Below are positions 1 through 7,026 of a DNA stretch of 8,129 nucleotides, one piece after another (the first letter of the stretch is position 1; each line of letters starts with the position of its first letter). Under the pieces are notes generated by a model. The model was not told the origin of the DNA, did not search any database, and saw nothing but the letters and a program-made list of their open reading frames with translations. The stretch covers positions 1-8,129 of the forward strand of contig JALHTV010000215.1 in NCBI GenBank assembly GCA_022866005.1. The letters are read 5' to 3'. This stretch comes from Phycisphaerae bacterium (lineage in GTDB: Bacteria; Planctomycetota; Phycisphaerae; SM23-33). The translations under genes and the position numbers were made by a program.

Positions 1-617
1 AGGCGGTGCAGAACGGCAAGGTGCTGGTGTGGATCCACGACGATTCGCTCCAGCCGCTGAAGGTGTACCGCTATCGCGTGGGCGTGAAGTTCCTCAACCC
101 CCTGCTGGGCTTTGACAACACGGTGACGGACCCCAACTTCGCCGCCGTGGCGTCGGTGGCGACGCCCTTCAGCGAGTGGTCCAAGGAGGTGGAAGTACCC
201 CAATCGACCGAGTTCTTCCTCACCGGGGCCAGTGAATCTCGGGGGCGGGTCACGGTCTTCGCCCGCAGCACCGGCCAGCAGGTCAAGGAACGATTCACCG
301 TCGCCCCGGGCCAGTCGATCGGCCAGATCAAGAACATCCCGCTGACCAACCCGGCCGACGGGACGGTGGGCGAGGTGCCGGTGGACTTCACCACCGGGGC
401 CATCGTGGTGCAGTTCAATGTCACCCGGACCGGTGGACGACCGGTCGTGGAGATGCTCTACCTGGACGAGAAGGGCAACCTCCAGACCAAGGTGGACATC
501 AACTCGCTGCCCCGCAGCGATCTAGAATATACGCGTTACAAGGAGTTGGAGGAAAAGGAGAAGGTCACGCGCCTAGCGGCGGAAGCGGCCAAAGCGGCTA
601 TGGTTCCGACCCCGTAA
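1..617 (+). CDS. 3' part of a hypothetical protein from a probable secretion/pilus locus (5' end outside window)
   Basis: About 204 codons are visible, ending in TAA at 615-617. The frame is open to the left edge, so the GTG at 6 is probably an internal valine rather than the start. I do not recognise a named family. The visible part is mostly beta-rich, beginning near VLVWIHDDSLQPLKVYRYRV and continuing with alternating polar/hydrophobic strands (FFLTGASESRGRVTVFAR, GAIVVQFNVTR, VVEMLYLDEKGNLQTKV). It ends in a charged, probably helical tail (residues ~172-199, rich in E, K and A) that could form a short coiled coil. No membrane segment or signal peptide is visible, but the N-terminus is missing. 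It lies 117 bp upstream of a secretin gene on the same strand. My inference is an envelope or periplasmic accessory of the same type II secretion/type IV pilus-like apparatus. The gene call is secure; the role is a guess from context. Confidence 0.8.
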   Translation, partial: AVQNGKVLVWIHDDSLQPLKVYRYRVGVKFLNPLLGFDNTVTDPNFAAVASVATPFSEWSKEVEVPQSTEFFLTGASESRGRVTVFARSTGQQVKERFTVAPGQSIGQIKNIPLTNPADGTVGEVPVDFTTGAIVVQFNVTRTGGRPVVEMLYLDEKGNLQTKVDINSLPRSDLEYTRYKELEEKEKVTRLAAEAAKAAMVPTP

Positions 618-683
618 TTGCCGATAAGGATTACGTTTGAAGACCGCTTTGCGCGTACCGTACTTTGAGGCTTCAACTGCGCT

Positions 684-707
684 TGTCGCCCGCCGCGGCG
701 GGCGACA
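684..707. repeat. Perfect 24-bp palindrome (12-bp arms, no spacer) upstream of the secretin gene
   Basis: The arm TGTCGCCCGCCG at 684-695 is followed directly by its exact reverse complement at 696-707. As RNA it would fold into a very stable GC hairpin with the central bases as loop. It ends 27 bases before the GTG at 735 and starts 66 bases after the upstream stop. No T-run follows (the next bases are GCCCTCCC), so it is not a standard intrinsic terminator. It could be a transcript-stability or attenuation hairpin, a protein-binding site, or a copy of a dispersed palindromic repeat. Its central 10-mer CGCCGCGGCG recurs in the palindrome at 8029-8044. Confidence 0.75.
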
Positions 708-734
708 GCCCTCCCATGACAAGGATGCCAGGGA

Positions 735-3700
735 GTGCCTGAAAGGGTTACCGCAGTGCGAACTCTCCGCTGCAATTTCTGCCTGGCCCTAGCAGCCGCG
801 GTGCTGCTGACGGCCGTGGCTTTGCCCGCCCAGGGCAACGATGGCGACGTGGCGCTGGCGACCTTCCGACAGGGCGTGGCCCAGTACAAAGCCAAGGAGT
901 TCGTCGTTGCCAAGAGCACGTTCCTGAAGGTCGACCGCGGCCAGCTCAGCGTGAGCGACAGGGCCAGCCTGGACGAGTACTTGTCCAAAATCGACCAGAT
1001 CATCCGCCGCCAAACCGCGGCTATGAGCGCCTATGATGCCGGCGTCAAGGCCCTACGGGACAACGAGTGGGTCAGGGCCAAGGATCAATTCCAGATCGCT
1101 GCCGACAGCGAGTACCTGCCCGAGGCAGTGCGACGCGACGCGCGAGCACAGCTGGCGCTGGTGACCAAACAGCTCGCCGCGATGCCCCCCGCCCCCCCAC
1201 CTGCGGTGACCACACGACCCGCGGTGACCACGCAGCCCGCGGCCTCGGAGGTCCGCGTAGAGCTTCCCCCGACGACCATGCCCGCGGCGACCCAGCCGGC
1301 CGTGGCGCCCGGCGAGCTGCCCCCCCGGGTGCCGGACCGTCGCACCAGGGCCGATGCCCTGCTGGCCGAGGGCAAACAGGCCCTGGCCGCCAACGACGCC
1401 GCCGGAGCGGCCATCAAGTTCGAGCAGGCCCTGACCCTCGCGCCCGAGCTGGATGAGGCCCGGGAGTTGCTGGCCCAGACCCGGGCGCAGACCGCCCCAC
1501 CCCCCGGTCCGTTGACCGTCCTGGAGCAGAAGCGGCAGATCAAGCGCCAGCAGGTTGACGTGGAGTTCGACACGTCGCTGAAGCGCGCCTCGGACCTGTT
1601 GCTGACGGCAGGATCGACCGCCGACTTCGAGGCCTCATCCGAGGCCGCACACATGGCCGAGAACGTCATCCAGGCCAACAGAGACCTCTACGCGACCGGG
1701 GAGTACCGCGACCGTCTGGCCGAGGTGGCCAGGAGGCTCGACGGCATCCAGACCCGGCGCAGCGAGTGGGACCGGGACCAGGTCCGCAAGCAGTTGGACC
1801 AGATGTCCCAGGCTGAGGCCGAACGCGTGACGCGGGTCCGCGAGCAGTTGGACCAGCAGGTCGGCGCCCTGACCGATCAAGCCAGGACGCTGCGCGAGGA
1901 ACAGAAGTACAAGCAATCGCTGGAAGTCGTGAAGCAGATTCTGCGGCTGGAGCCCACCAACGCCTGGGCGGCCGAGCATGAAGGGATCCTCGAGCAACTG
2001 ATCCTGGTCCAGGAGCAGCATGCCATCCTCCGCGAGCGGGACACCCAAGACGAGCTGACGTATCGGGACCGCATTGAGGCCGATATCCCCTGGTACGATC
2101 CCATTGTCTTCCCCCGGAACTGGCGGGAGCAGGCCCAGCAGCGCGAGGGCAAGGGCATCGCCACCCTGGGATGGGAGGAAGACCGCCGGATTCGCCAGCT
2201 GCTGCGGGAGGGCCTCAAGGAGTCCCTGGACCTCGATATGGAGACGTCCCTGGGAGAGGTGCTCCAGAAGCTCGAGAAAGACATGGGTATCAGCGTCCGG
2301 GTGAAGTGGAAGTACCTGGAGACACTCGGGTACAGCGAAGACGGCACCAAGGTCGGCCCGGTGCGCCTCGGCCGGGTGACCAATGAGAAGGCCCTGCGGG
2401 TGATCCTGGAGGATGCCAGCGGGCCGTACGTCGGTGACCCCAATGAACTGAGTTATGTGATCGACGAGGGGGAGCTGACCATCAGCACCAAGTTCGACCT
2501 CAGTCGCGCCGTGGTCCTGCCGGAGGCGCTGCATGTCCGCGTCTACGACACCCGGGACATCCTCCGCGGGTGGTCCTGGGCCAGCCGGAGCTTTGGAGCC
2601 CTGGGCGGGGCGCCCACCGAAGAGGTGCTGACGGGAGCAGGGGGGGACAGCAACGCCGGTGGTGGGGGCGGGGCCCCGGAGGGAGGAGAGGGCGCCGGAG
2701 AGCCCAACTTCGAGGAAGAACCCAACAACCGCCTCATTTCCGTGATTCGCAGCTCCGTGGATCCGAGTTCCTGGGATCCGAGCGGCCCGGCGCGGGTCAC
2801 CATCTGGGACGACCGGCTCGTCGTGCGGCAGACGGCGGCCAATCACGTGGCCGTTGCGGACCTGATCAACGAGCTCCGTCGGGCTAAGGAGACCCAGGTC
2901 TCCATCGAGGCCAAGTTCGTCAGGGTGTCCAGCGGCTACTTCGAGAACATCGCGACCGACCTGGACTTCTACCTGAACTTCAATAGTGACCACCTCACAG
3001 ACTTGACCCTTTCCCAGTATTCCAGCAGTTTCAGCTCCGGAGTCTTAAACCCCGGAGTGACGGGCATCGCCCAGAGCATCGGCAACCCGGCGATACGGAC
3101 CTCCGGGATTGCCTACCTGGACGACATCCAGGTGACCTTCCTGCTGGAGGCCACCCAGGCCCACGAGGACACCCGTACGCTGACGGCTCCCCGCTTGACG
3201 TTGATGAGCGGTACCCAGGCCCAGATCTGGGTCGGCGAGACGAGGCAGTACGTCACGGACTGGGAGATCACATGGGAAGATCCCAACTCGGCGATCACCG
3301 GGGATGAGTACTGGGTCGCCGAGCCGACGGTCACGACGGCCCAGTTTGGGACGAACCTACTCATCGATGCGTCGGTCTCCGGGGACCTTAAGTATGTCAC
3401 CCTCAGGATCCGGCCGTCGATCAACACCCTGGTGGACATGAGAGAGGTGGCCATCCAGGTGGGTGGAGGTCCGGTGCCCGTCTCCTATACCCTGGAGCTC
3501 CTCCAGCGGGACATCCAGACGCTGGACACCACGGTCACGGTCCCCGATGGGGGGACGCTGCTGCTGGGCGGACTGAAGAAGTTCGCCGAGGCCGAGAGGG
3601 AGATGGGCGTGCCGGTCCTCAGCAAGATCCCGATCATCAACCGGGCGTTCGCCAACCGCGCCAAGACCAGGGACGACAGCACGCTTCTGATCCTCATCAA

Positions 3701-3758
3701 GCCGACGATCATCGTGCCGCGGGATGACGAAAACCGACTGTTCCCGTCGTTCCCGTAA
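735..3758 (+). CDS. Outer-membrane secretin (GspD/PilQ superfamily) with N-terminal TPR/coiled-coil region
   Basis: A 1007-residue protein, likely the gated outer-membrane channel of a type II secretion or type IV pilus-like machine. A basic start and hydrophobic stretch (residues ~10-31, CLALAAAVLLTAVALPAQG) form a signal peptide. TPR-like helices follow at ~38-145, a Pro/Ala/Thr linker at ~150-200, another TPR at ~203-250, helical/coiled-coil sequence at ~260-430 (strongest 340-395), and an STN/secretin-N-like segment at ~495-585. A Gly/Glu-rich insert (~622-662) precedes an N-domain-like segment (~664-718). The secretin domain (~720-995) carries TLTAPRLTLMSGTQAQIWVG, VTVPDGGTLLLGGL and GVPVLSKIPIINRAF. 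Usual GspD/PilQ proteins are ~650-750 residues, so the N-terminal half is an extension. GTG 735 is the first in-frame start after a stop, with AAGGA at 721-725. GTG 756, preceded by GAAAGGG at 741-747, is equally plausible and keeps the signal peptide. The family is confident; which machine it serves is not. Confidence 0.92.
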   Translation: MPERVTAVRTLRCNFCLALAAAVLLTAVALPAQGNDGDVALATFRQGVAQYKAKEFVVAKSTFLKVDRGQLSVSDRASLDEYLSKIDQIIRRQTAAMSAYDAGVKALRDNEWVRAKDQFQIAADSEYLPEAVRRDARAQLALVTKQLAAMPPAPPPAVTTRPAVTTQPAASEVRVELPPTTMPAATQPAVAPGELPPRVPDRRTRADALLAEGKQALAANDAAGAAIKFEQALTLAPELDEARELLAQTRAQTAPPPGPLTVLEQKRQIKRQQVDVEFDTSLKRASDLLLTAGSTADFEASSEAAHMAENVIQANRDLYATGEYRDRLAEVARRLDGIQTRRSEWDRDQVRKQLDQMSQAEAERVTRVREQLDQQVGALTDQARTLREEQKYKQSLEVVKQILRLEPTNAWAAEHEGILEQLILVQEQHAILRERDTQDELTYRDRIEADIPWYDPIVFPRNWREQAQQREGKGIATLGWEEDRRIRQLLREGLKESLDLDMETSLGEVLQKLEKDMGISVRVKWKYLETLGYSEDGTKVGPVRLGRVTNEKALRVILEDASGPYVGDPNELSYVIDEGELTISTKFDLSRAVVLPEALHVRVYDTRDILRGWSWASRSFGALGGAPTEEVLTGAGGDSNAGGGGGAPEGGEGAGEPNFEEEPNNRLISVIRSSVDPSSWDPSGPARVTIWDDRLVVRQTAANHVAVADLINELRRAKETQVSIEAKFVRVSSGYFENIATDLDFYLNFNSDHLTDLTLSQYSSSFSSGVLNPGVTGIAQSIGNPAIRTSGIAYLDDIQVTFLLEATQAHEDTRTLTAPRLTLMSGTQAQIWVGETRQYVTDWEITWEDPNSAITGDEYWVAEPTVTTAQFGTNLLIDASVSGDLKYVTLRIRPSINTLVDMREVAIQVGGGPVPVSYTLELLQRDIQTLDTTVTVPDGGTLLLGGLKKFAEAEREMGVPVLSKIPIINRAFANRAKTRDDSTLLILIKPTIIVPRDDENRLFPSFP
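1203..1238 (+). repeat. Two 18-bp tandem units in the secretin Pro/Thr-rich linker
   Basis: GCGGTGACCAC occurs at 1203-1213 and again at 1221-1231, an 18-bp period that encodes two six-residue units (PAVTTR then PAVTTQ). It lies in the low-complexity linker between the first TPR-like block and the next TPR of the secretin. Such linkers usually grow by slippage or duplication and act as flexible spacers. Only two units are present. Confidence 0.6.
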
Positions 3759-3789
3759 TCTCCTTGGCCTGAAGCCTTTGATCGGTCCT

Positions 3790-3820
3790 CGCGGGCCGGG
3801 CCGCAGGGCCCCGGCCCGCG
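3790..3820 (+). terminator. Probable terminator stem-loop after the secretin gene
   Basis: An 11-bp perfect stem (CGCGGGCCGGG at 3790-3800 with its complement at 3810-3820) encloses a 9-base loop. It lies 32 bases past the TAA of the secretin gene. The next bases on the + strand are TCGTTTCT, a short, imperfect T-rich tail. On the - strand no T-rich tail follows, so it fits + strand termination better. Its place between two convergent genes supports a terminator role. The weak T-tract leaves open that termination needs Rho or that the hairpin only protects the 3' end. Confidence 0.6.
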
Positions 3821-3859
3821 TCGTTTCTGCTCAGGCCCCAATCCCACCCCCCGCGCGGG

Positions 3860-4495
3860 TCAGGATCGCTGAGACAGAAAGCTCGCCAACAGTCGGGCCA
3901 GGTGCCGGACGGCCTTGCCGCGGTGGCTGAGGGCGTTCTTCTGCTGGGGCGACAGCTCCGCCGTGGTCCGGCCTAGGGAGGGGATTACAAAGACCGGATC
4001 GTAGCCAAACCCCCCCCGCCCGCGAGGCGCTTCGGCGATGAGGCCTTCGACCGTATCGAACGTCTCGATCAGGACCCGGCCTTCCCCCGCCAGGGCCAGG
4101 TGGCAGAGGAACCGGGCCGTTCGCAGCCCCGTCGGCACACCGGCCAGGGCTTCCAGGAGCTTGGCATTGTTCGCCTGGTCGACCGTGGCGCGGTCGGCGC
4201 CGGGGGGGCAGCGGTCGGCAGCGTACCGGGCGCTGTGGACGCCCGGCGCGCCGTCCAGCGCATCGACCACCAGGCCGGAATCCTCCGCCAAGCACCACTG
4301 ACCGGTCGCCGCGGCGTAGTACAGCGCCTTGTCGCGGGCGTTGGCGGCGAAGGTCTGGCCGGTCTCGGCCGGGGGGGCGATATCGGCAAACCGCTCCAGC
4401 GATAGGATCTCAACCGCCAGGTCTCCCAGGGCCGCGGTGATCTCCCGCACCTTGCCGGGATTGCCCGTGGCCAACACGATGGCCCTGGCCTGCAT
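3860..4495 (-). CDS. rdgB: RdgB/HAM1-family non-canonical purine NTP pyrophosphatase (XTP/dITP diphosphatase)
   Basis: Cytosolic house-cleaning enzyme that hydrolyses dITP, ITP and XTP to monophosphates and pyrophosphate, keeping deaminated purines out of DNA and RNA. The 211 residues are close to the usual ~200. Family motifs appear in order: TGNPGK at 10-15 (nucleotide loop), ETGQTF at 44-49 with the conserved Glu, LAEDSGL at 69-75 with the probable catalytic Asp72, GAPGVHSARYA at 82-92, GFGYDPVF at 162-169 and NALSHRGKA at 187-195 (base recognition). The ATG at 4495 is supported by the excellent Shine-Dalgarno AGGAGGG (4505-4511, 9-base spacer). That site overlaps the stop codon of the upstream lipoprotein gene, so the two are probably translationally coupled. 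It is the last gene of the - strand set, converging on the secretin. rph and rdgB are neighbours in many bacteria; here one gene separates them. No anomalies seen. Confidence 0.96.
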   Translation of the reverse strand: MQARAIVLATGNPGKVREITAALGDLAVEILSLERFADIAPPAETGQTFAANARDKALYYAAATGQWCLAEDSGLVVDALDGAPGVHSARYAADRCPPGADRATVDQANNAKLLEALAGVPTGLRTARFLCHLALAGEGRVLIETFDTVEGLIAEAPRGRGGFGYDPVFVIPSLGRTTAELSPQQKNALSHRGKAVRHLARLLASFLSQRS

Positions 4496-4504
4496 CGGCG
4501 GAAG

Positions 4505-4511
4505 CCCTCCT
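4505..4511 (-). promoter_or_regulatory. rdgB Shine-Dalgarno overlapping the upstream stop codon
   Basis: On the - strand this reads AGGAGGG, with 9 bases to the rdgB ATG. The TAG of the preceding lipoprotein gene occupies 4510-4512, so two of its bases lie in the ribosome-binding site. This fixes the rdgB start and suggests reinitiation or coupling between the two cistrons. Confidence 0.8.
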
Positions 4512-5295
4512 AGCGGGGGATCTCCATGACGTAGCTCGACGTGGCCAGGCGCGCCGGCTTGCCCGACATCGTTTCGACGACGTGGATGTCCTGCCGGCCA
4601 TTGACGGCCAGGAAGGGGAACCTCTTGAGGATGGTTTTGATTCTCTGGTCGCGGACGATACGTTTCACCGTGCCGCCCTCGTTCACCGAGGGATAGGACG
4701 ATTCCGGGAACGAGCCGATGCAGACGAAGGACTTCAGCGGCCCGTTGTAGTAGTAGGCCTCCAGCCCTTGGGATCGCAACTCGCGGCAGGACTGCACGGC
4801 GAAATCCTTGCGCCCCACGTAGGACGCCTCCGGCACGTCATAGAACTCCGCGACGGTCACGGTAAACACGCCCGAGGTCCGCTGGAGGTTCCACTCCGGT
4901 GGGCCGACCTGTTCGGCGGGCAGGGGCATGACCAGGGCCTGGGCGAACGGCAGGAGCCCTCGGGCGTCTCTCCACACCTTGGTCCTCTTCAGGTCGCGCT
5001 GGGCCTGCGGCATGGACAGGTACCTGCCCCGGTACAGTTCGCTCCACTGGGCCTCGTGGACGACATAGACGTCCCGCCAGCCGGTGGCCTTGGTGACGGT
5101 ATCTTTGTAGGCCTCGGCGTCGGCCACGTGGTTGGGCCCGGGCACGAGGCACAAAAGGATCGTTAAGCTGGCGTGGTCAGGCTGCGTGGTGCTGGCCAGG
5201 CTCAGAACCCCGCCCATCTGCTCGTCCAAGCAGCCGCAAAGCCCCAGGGCCATAACTACGCTCGCCCAGATCACCCCTGCGGTCGCGTGTCTCAT
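4510..5295 (-). CDS. Putative lipoprotein with two SPOR-like segments, function unknown
   Basis: A 261-residue protein I cannot assign to a named family. Residues 1-22 form a lipoprotein signal: hydrophobic stretch VIWASVVMALGLCGC with lipobox L19-C20-G21-C22, so the mature protein would be lipidated on Cys22 and sit on the envelope. Two segments resemble SPOR domains (the ~70-residue fold binding denuded peptidoglycan glycan). The first, residues ~43-107, has LTILLCLVPG, GWRDVYVV, YRGRYLSMPQAQRDL. The second, ~141-199, has SGVFTVTVAEFY, FAVQSCRELRSQGLEAYYY, FVCIGSFPES. Each shows the strand, helix, strand, glycine-x-[YF] order of SPOR. A basic C-terminal tail (~205-261) follows. The ATG at 5295 overlaps the rph stop in an ATGA, with GGAGG (5305-5309, 9-base spacer) inside rph. 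It lies between rph and rdgB in the same operon. Gene and lipoprotein calls are strong; the SPOR assignment is by eye only. Confidence 0.85.
   Translation of the reverse strand: MRHATAGVIWASVVMALGLCGCLDEQMGGVLSLASTTQPDHASLTILLCLVPGPNHVADAEAYKDTVTKATGWRDVYVVHEAQWSELYRGRYLSMPQAQRDLKRTKVWRDARGLLPFAQALVMPLPAEQVGPPEWNLQRTSGVFTVTVAEFYDVPEASYVGRKDFAVQSCRELRSQGLEAYYYNGPLKSFVCIGSFPESSYPSVNEGGTVKRIVRDQRIKTILKRFPFLAVNGRQDIHVVETMSGKPARLATSSYVMEIPR
5292..5295 (-). promoter_or_regulatory. ATGA stop/start overlap, rph to lipoprotein gene
   Basis: On the - strand these four bases read ATGA, holding the start of the lipoprotein gene (5295-5293) and the TGA of rph (5294-5292). The ribosome-binding site GGAGG at 5305-5309 lies within the rph coding end. 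Such overlaps normally mean translational coupling and imply one mRNA. Confidence 0.8.
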
Positions 5296-6023
5296 CTCCT
5301 ACCACCTCCGGCCAACGCCTTTCGCTGAAACGCAAGCAGCTTCCGGATGCCTCGCCGCGCGAGGGTCAACATCCGCGTCAACTGCGCGCCGTCGAAGCCC
5401 GCGCGCTCCGCCGAACCCTGAACCTCCACATACTGGCCCCTGGAAGTCATCGCCACGTTCATGTCGACCTCGGCCGCGGCGTCTTCCTGATAGTCTAAGT
5501 CCAGCAGGCATCGCCCGTCCACCAGGCCCACGGAAACCGCCGCCACGCCGGCCTGCACGACGCCGGCGGCGCATCGGCCACCCGCGGCGGCGCGCCGGGC
5601 TGCCAGGGCCAGCGCCACGTAGGCGCCGGTGATCGCGGCCGTCCGCGTGCCCCCGTCGGCCTCCAGCACGTCGCAGTCCAGGTACACCGTGTTCTCGCCC
5701 AGACGGTCGAACCGCACCACGTTCCGCAGCACGCGCCCGATAATCCGCTGAATCTCCACGCTGCGCCCGTCCGGTCGGACGAGCGGGCGGCTCTTGCGGC
5801 TGCCGGTAGCCGCGGGCAGCATGCCGTACTCCGCCGTGACCCACCCCGCGCCGCTTGCGGCGCGCCACCCCGGCACGCCCTCGACGAAACTGGCGGTGCA
5901 GATCAGGCGCGTCCGCCCCATCTCCATCAGGCACGAGCCGTCGGCGGCGCGGAGGAAGCCGGGGGTGATCTTCACGGCCCGAAGGGCATCCGCCCGCCGC
6001 CCGTCATGTCTCAGCGACGCCAT
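5292..6023 (-). CDS. rph: Ribonuclease PH
   Basis: Phosphorolytic 3'-to-5' exoribonuclease that trims the 3' extension of tRNA precursors and takes part in RNA decay, releasing nucleoside diphosphates; the family forms a hexameric ring. The 243 residues compare with ~240 usually. Motifs in order: LRHDGR at 4-9 (the typical N-terminal [RK].DGR), ADGS at 27-30, AEYGMLPAAT at 64-73, GRSVEIQRIIGRVLR at 86-100, DVLEADGGTRTAAITG at 118-133 containing the phosphate-binding Gly-Thr-Arg (125-127), DLDYQEDAAAEVDMNV at 175-190 and VEVQGSAE at 199-206. Arg87 corresponds to the second phosphate-contact arginine. The ATG at 6023 is the natural start for the RHDGR N-terminus; GGGAG (6027-6031) precedes it at only 4 bases. 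That start lies inside a short ORF reading from the argF stop, and the rph stop overlaps the next gene's start. Active-site residues look intact. Confidence 0.96.
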   Translation of the reverse strand: MASLRHDGRRADALRAVKITPGFLRAADGSCLMEMGRTRLICTASFVEGVPGWRAASGAGWVTAEYGMLPAATGSRKSRPLVRPDGRSVEIQRIIGRVLRNVVRFDRLGENTVYLDCDVLEADGGTRTAAITGAYVALALAARRAAAGGRCAAGVVQAGVAAVSVGLVDGRCLLDLDYQEDAAAEVDMNVAMTSRGQYVEVQGSAERAGFDGAQLTRMLTLARRGIRKLLAFQRKALAGGGRR

Positions 6024-6069
6024 GTAACTCCCGTGCTGTCAAATCGTTACGCCACGCCGGCTCCGTCAT
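6004..6069 (-). CDS. Possible 21-residue ORF bridging argF and rph (translational coupler or small protein)
   Basis: An ATG at 6069-6067 overlaps the argF TGA (6068-6066) as ATGA and opens 21 codons, starting MTEPAWRNDLTAREL and ending at TGA 6006-6004. It has a strong Shine-Dalgarno on the - strand, GGGGAGGG (6079-6086, 9-base spacer), encoded within the last argF codons. The rph ATG (6023-6021) lies inside it in another reading frame, so the ORF ends 18 bases into rph. Terminating ribosomes would therefore stop just past the rph start and could re-initiate there, which would help given the tight rph ribosome-binding spacing. Alternatively it encodes a tiny protein, or is chance. The peptide resembles nothing I recognise. 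Confidence 0.4.
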   Translation of the reverse strand: MTEPAWRNDLTARELHGVAET

Positions 6070-6995
6070 CCGACGCCGCCCTCCCCGATCAACACGTTCA
6101 GCAGCGTCCGCTGGAAGTGCAAGCGGTTGGCCGCCTCTTCCAGGATGGTCTGGGCGTGGGCCTCGAAGACCTCCTCGGTGATCTCGCAGCCGCGGTAGGC
6201 CGGCAGGCAGTGCATGACCATCACCTGCCGCGGCGCGGCCCGGATCAGCTCGGCGTTGACCTGGAAGCCTGCAAAGGCCTTGAGGCGCGCGGCCTTCTGG
6301 TCTTCCTGGCCCATCGACACCCACGTGTCGGTGTAGACCACGTCCGCCCCCGCCACGGCCTGGCGCGGGTCGCGGACGGCTCGGTAGCTGCCGGCCCCCT
6401 GGCCCACCGGCAGCGAGGCGACGAAGGACTCCTTCAGTTCGTGGGCGGCCGGGGCGGCCAGGACGAAGTGCATGCCCAGACGCGTGCACGCGGCGGCCAG
6501 GCTGCGGGCGACGTTGTTGCCGTCGCCGATGAACGCCAGCGTCCGCCCCCCCAGCTCCCCGACCCGCTCCATTACCGTCATCAGATCGGCCATGGCCTGG
6601 CAGGGGTGGGACTCGTCCGTCAGGGCGTTGACCACCGGGCGGGGGCAGTGGGCGGCGAGCTGCCGGACGAACGGGTGGCTGAAGGTGCGGGTCGCAAGGG
6701 CGTCGCACATCCGCCCCAGCACACGGGCGATGTCCTGCACGGGCTCGCGCGTGGGCAGACCGATGTCGGCCCCCGTGAGGTAGATGGCGTGGCCGCCCAA
6801 CTGCGACATGGCCGCCTCGAAGCTCACGCGCGTCCGCAGCGAGGGTTTTTCGAAGATCATGGCCAGCGTCTTGCGCGGCAGCGACGCCGGCAGCTTGCCC
6901 GCAGCGAACAGGGCCTTGTCGGCCAGGGCCCGCTTCAGCAGGCCCGCTAGCTGCTCGGCGGTGAAATCCAAGATGTCGACGAAATCCTTGATCAT
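6066..6995 (-). CDS. argF: Ornithine carbamoyltransferase (anabolic OTC)
   Basis: Condenses ornithine and carbamoyl phosphate to citrulline in arginine synthesis; cytosolic, trimeric in the family. The 309 residues match the usual ~300-335. Motifs in order: FEKPSLRTRVSFE at 48-60 (carbamoyl-phosphate loop, the S-L-R-T-R variant of S-T-R-T-R), DESHPCQAMADL at 127-138 (H-P-x-Q), FIGDGNNVARS at 155-165, DTWVSMG at 223-229 (the SMG ornithine loop, which argues for OTC over aspartate carbamoyltransferase) and MHCLPAYRG at 261-269 with the catalytic cysteine. The ATG at 6995 matches the family N-terminus and there is no in-frame start just upstream. The nearest good Shine-Dalgarno, AGGAGG, is 16 bases away, longer than ideal. 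It lies 47 bp after argB, consistent with one arginine operon. N-acetylornithine transcarbamylase is a less likely alternative on these motifs. Confidence 0.96.
   Translation of the reverse strand: MIKDFVDILDFTAEQLAGLLKRALADKALFAAGKLPASLPRKTLAMIFEKPSLRTRVSFEAAMSQLGGHAIYLTGADIGLPTREPVQDIARVLGRMCDALATRTFSHPFVRQLAAHCPRPVVNALTDESHPCQAMADLMTVMERVGELGGRTLAFIGDGNNVARSLAAACTRLGMHFVLAAPAAHELKESFVASLPVGQGAGSYRAVRDPRQAVAGADVVYTDTWVSMGQEDQKAARLKAFAGFQVNAELIRAAPRQVMVMHCLPAYRGCEITEEVFEAHAQTILEEAANRLHFQRTLLNVLIGEGGVG
6079..6086 (-). promoter_or_regulatory. Strong Shine-Dalgarno inside the 3' end of argF
   Basis: On the - strand this reads GGGGAGGG within the codons for the glycine-rich ArgF tail (GEGGVG), 9 bases before the ATG that overlaps the argF stop. 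It is the main evidence that the 21-codon ORF is translated. The glycine-rich tail could equally be coincidental. Confidence 0.5.
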
Positions 6996-7026
6996 TGCCG
7001 TGATTCTCTTGCCTCCTGCCCTGTCG

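Noticed and set aside
52..58. Any CRISPR array, tRNA, rRNA or insertion sequence in the window
   Set aside because: No regularly spaced repeats, no cloverleaf-like segment, no transposase frame and no terminal inverted repeats with target duplication were seen on reading through; the coordinates are only a placeholder for the whole window.
637..666. Possible promoter before the secretin gene: TTGAAG, 18-base gap, TACTTT
   Set aside because: Only 4/6 and 3/6 matches with a slightly long spacer; it would be found often by chance and the upstream gene may supply the transcript.
716..742. ATG at 716 opening an 8-codon frame before the secretin
   Set aside because: Out of frame with the secretin, very short, and its ribosome-binding context is poor; GTG 735 or 756 serve the long gene better.
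1635..2993. 452-codon open frame on the - strand inside the secretin gene
   Set aside because: Translation is low-complexity, rich in L, G and P, with no recognisable motif; it is an antisense shadow typical of high-GC coding DNA.
3850..3859. 10-bp palindrome CCCGCGCGGG next to the rdgB stop as a terminator
   Set aside because: Too short a stem with no T-run on the - strand; common by chance at this GC content.
6006..6950. 314-codon open frame on the + strand opposite argF
   Set aside because: Antisense to a motif-complete OTC gene; its sequence is His/Arg/Gly-rich and without family features.
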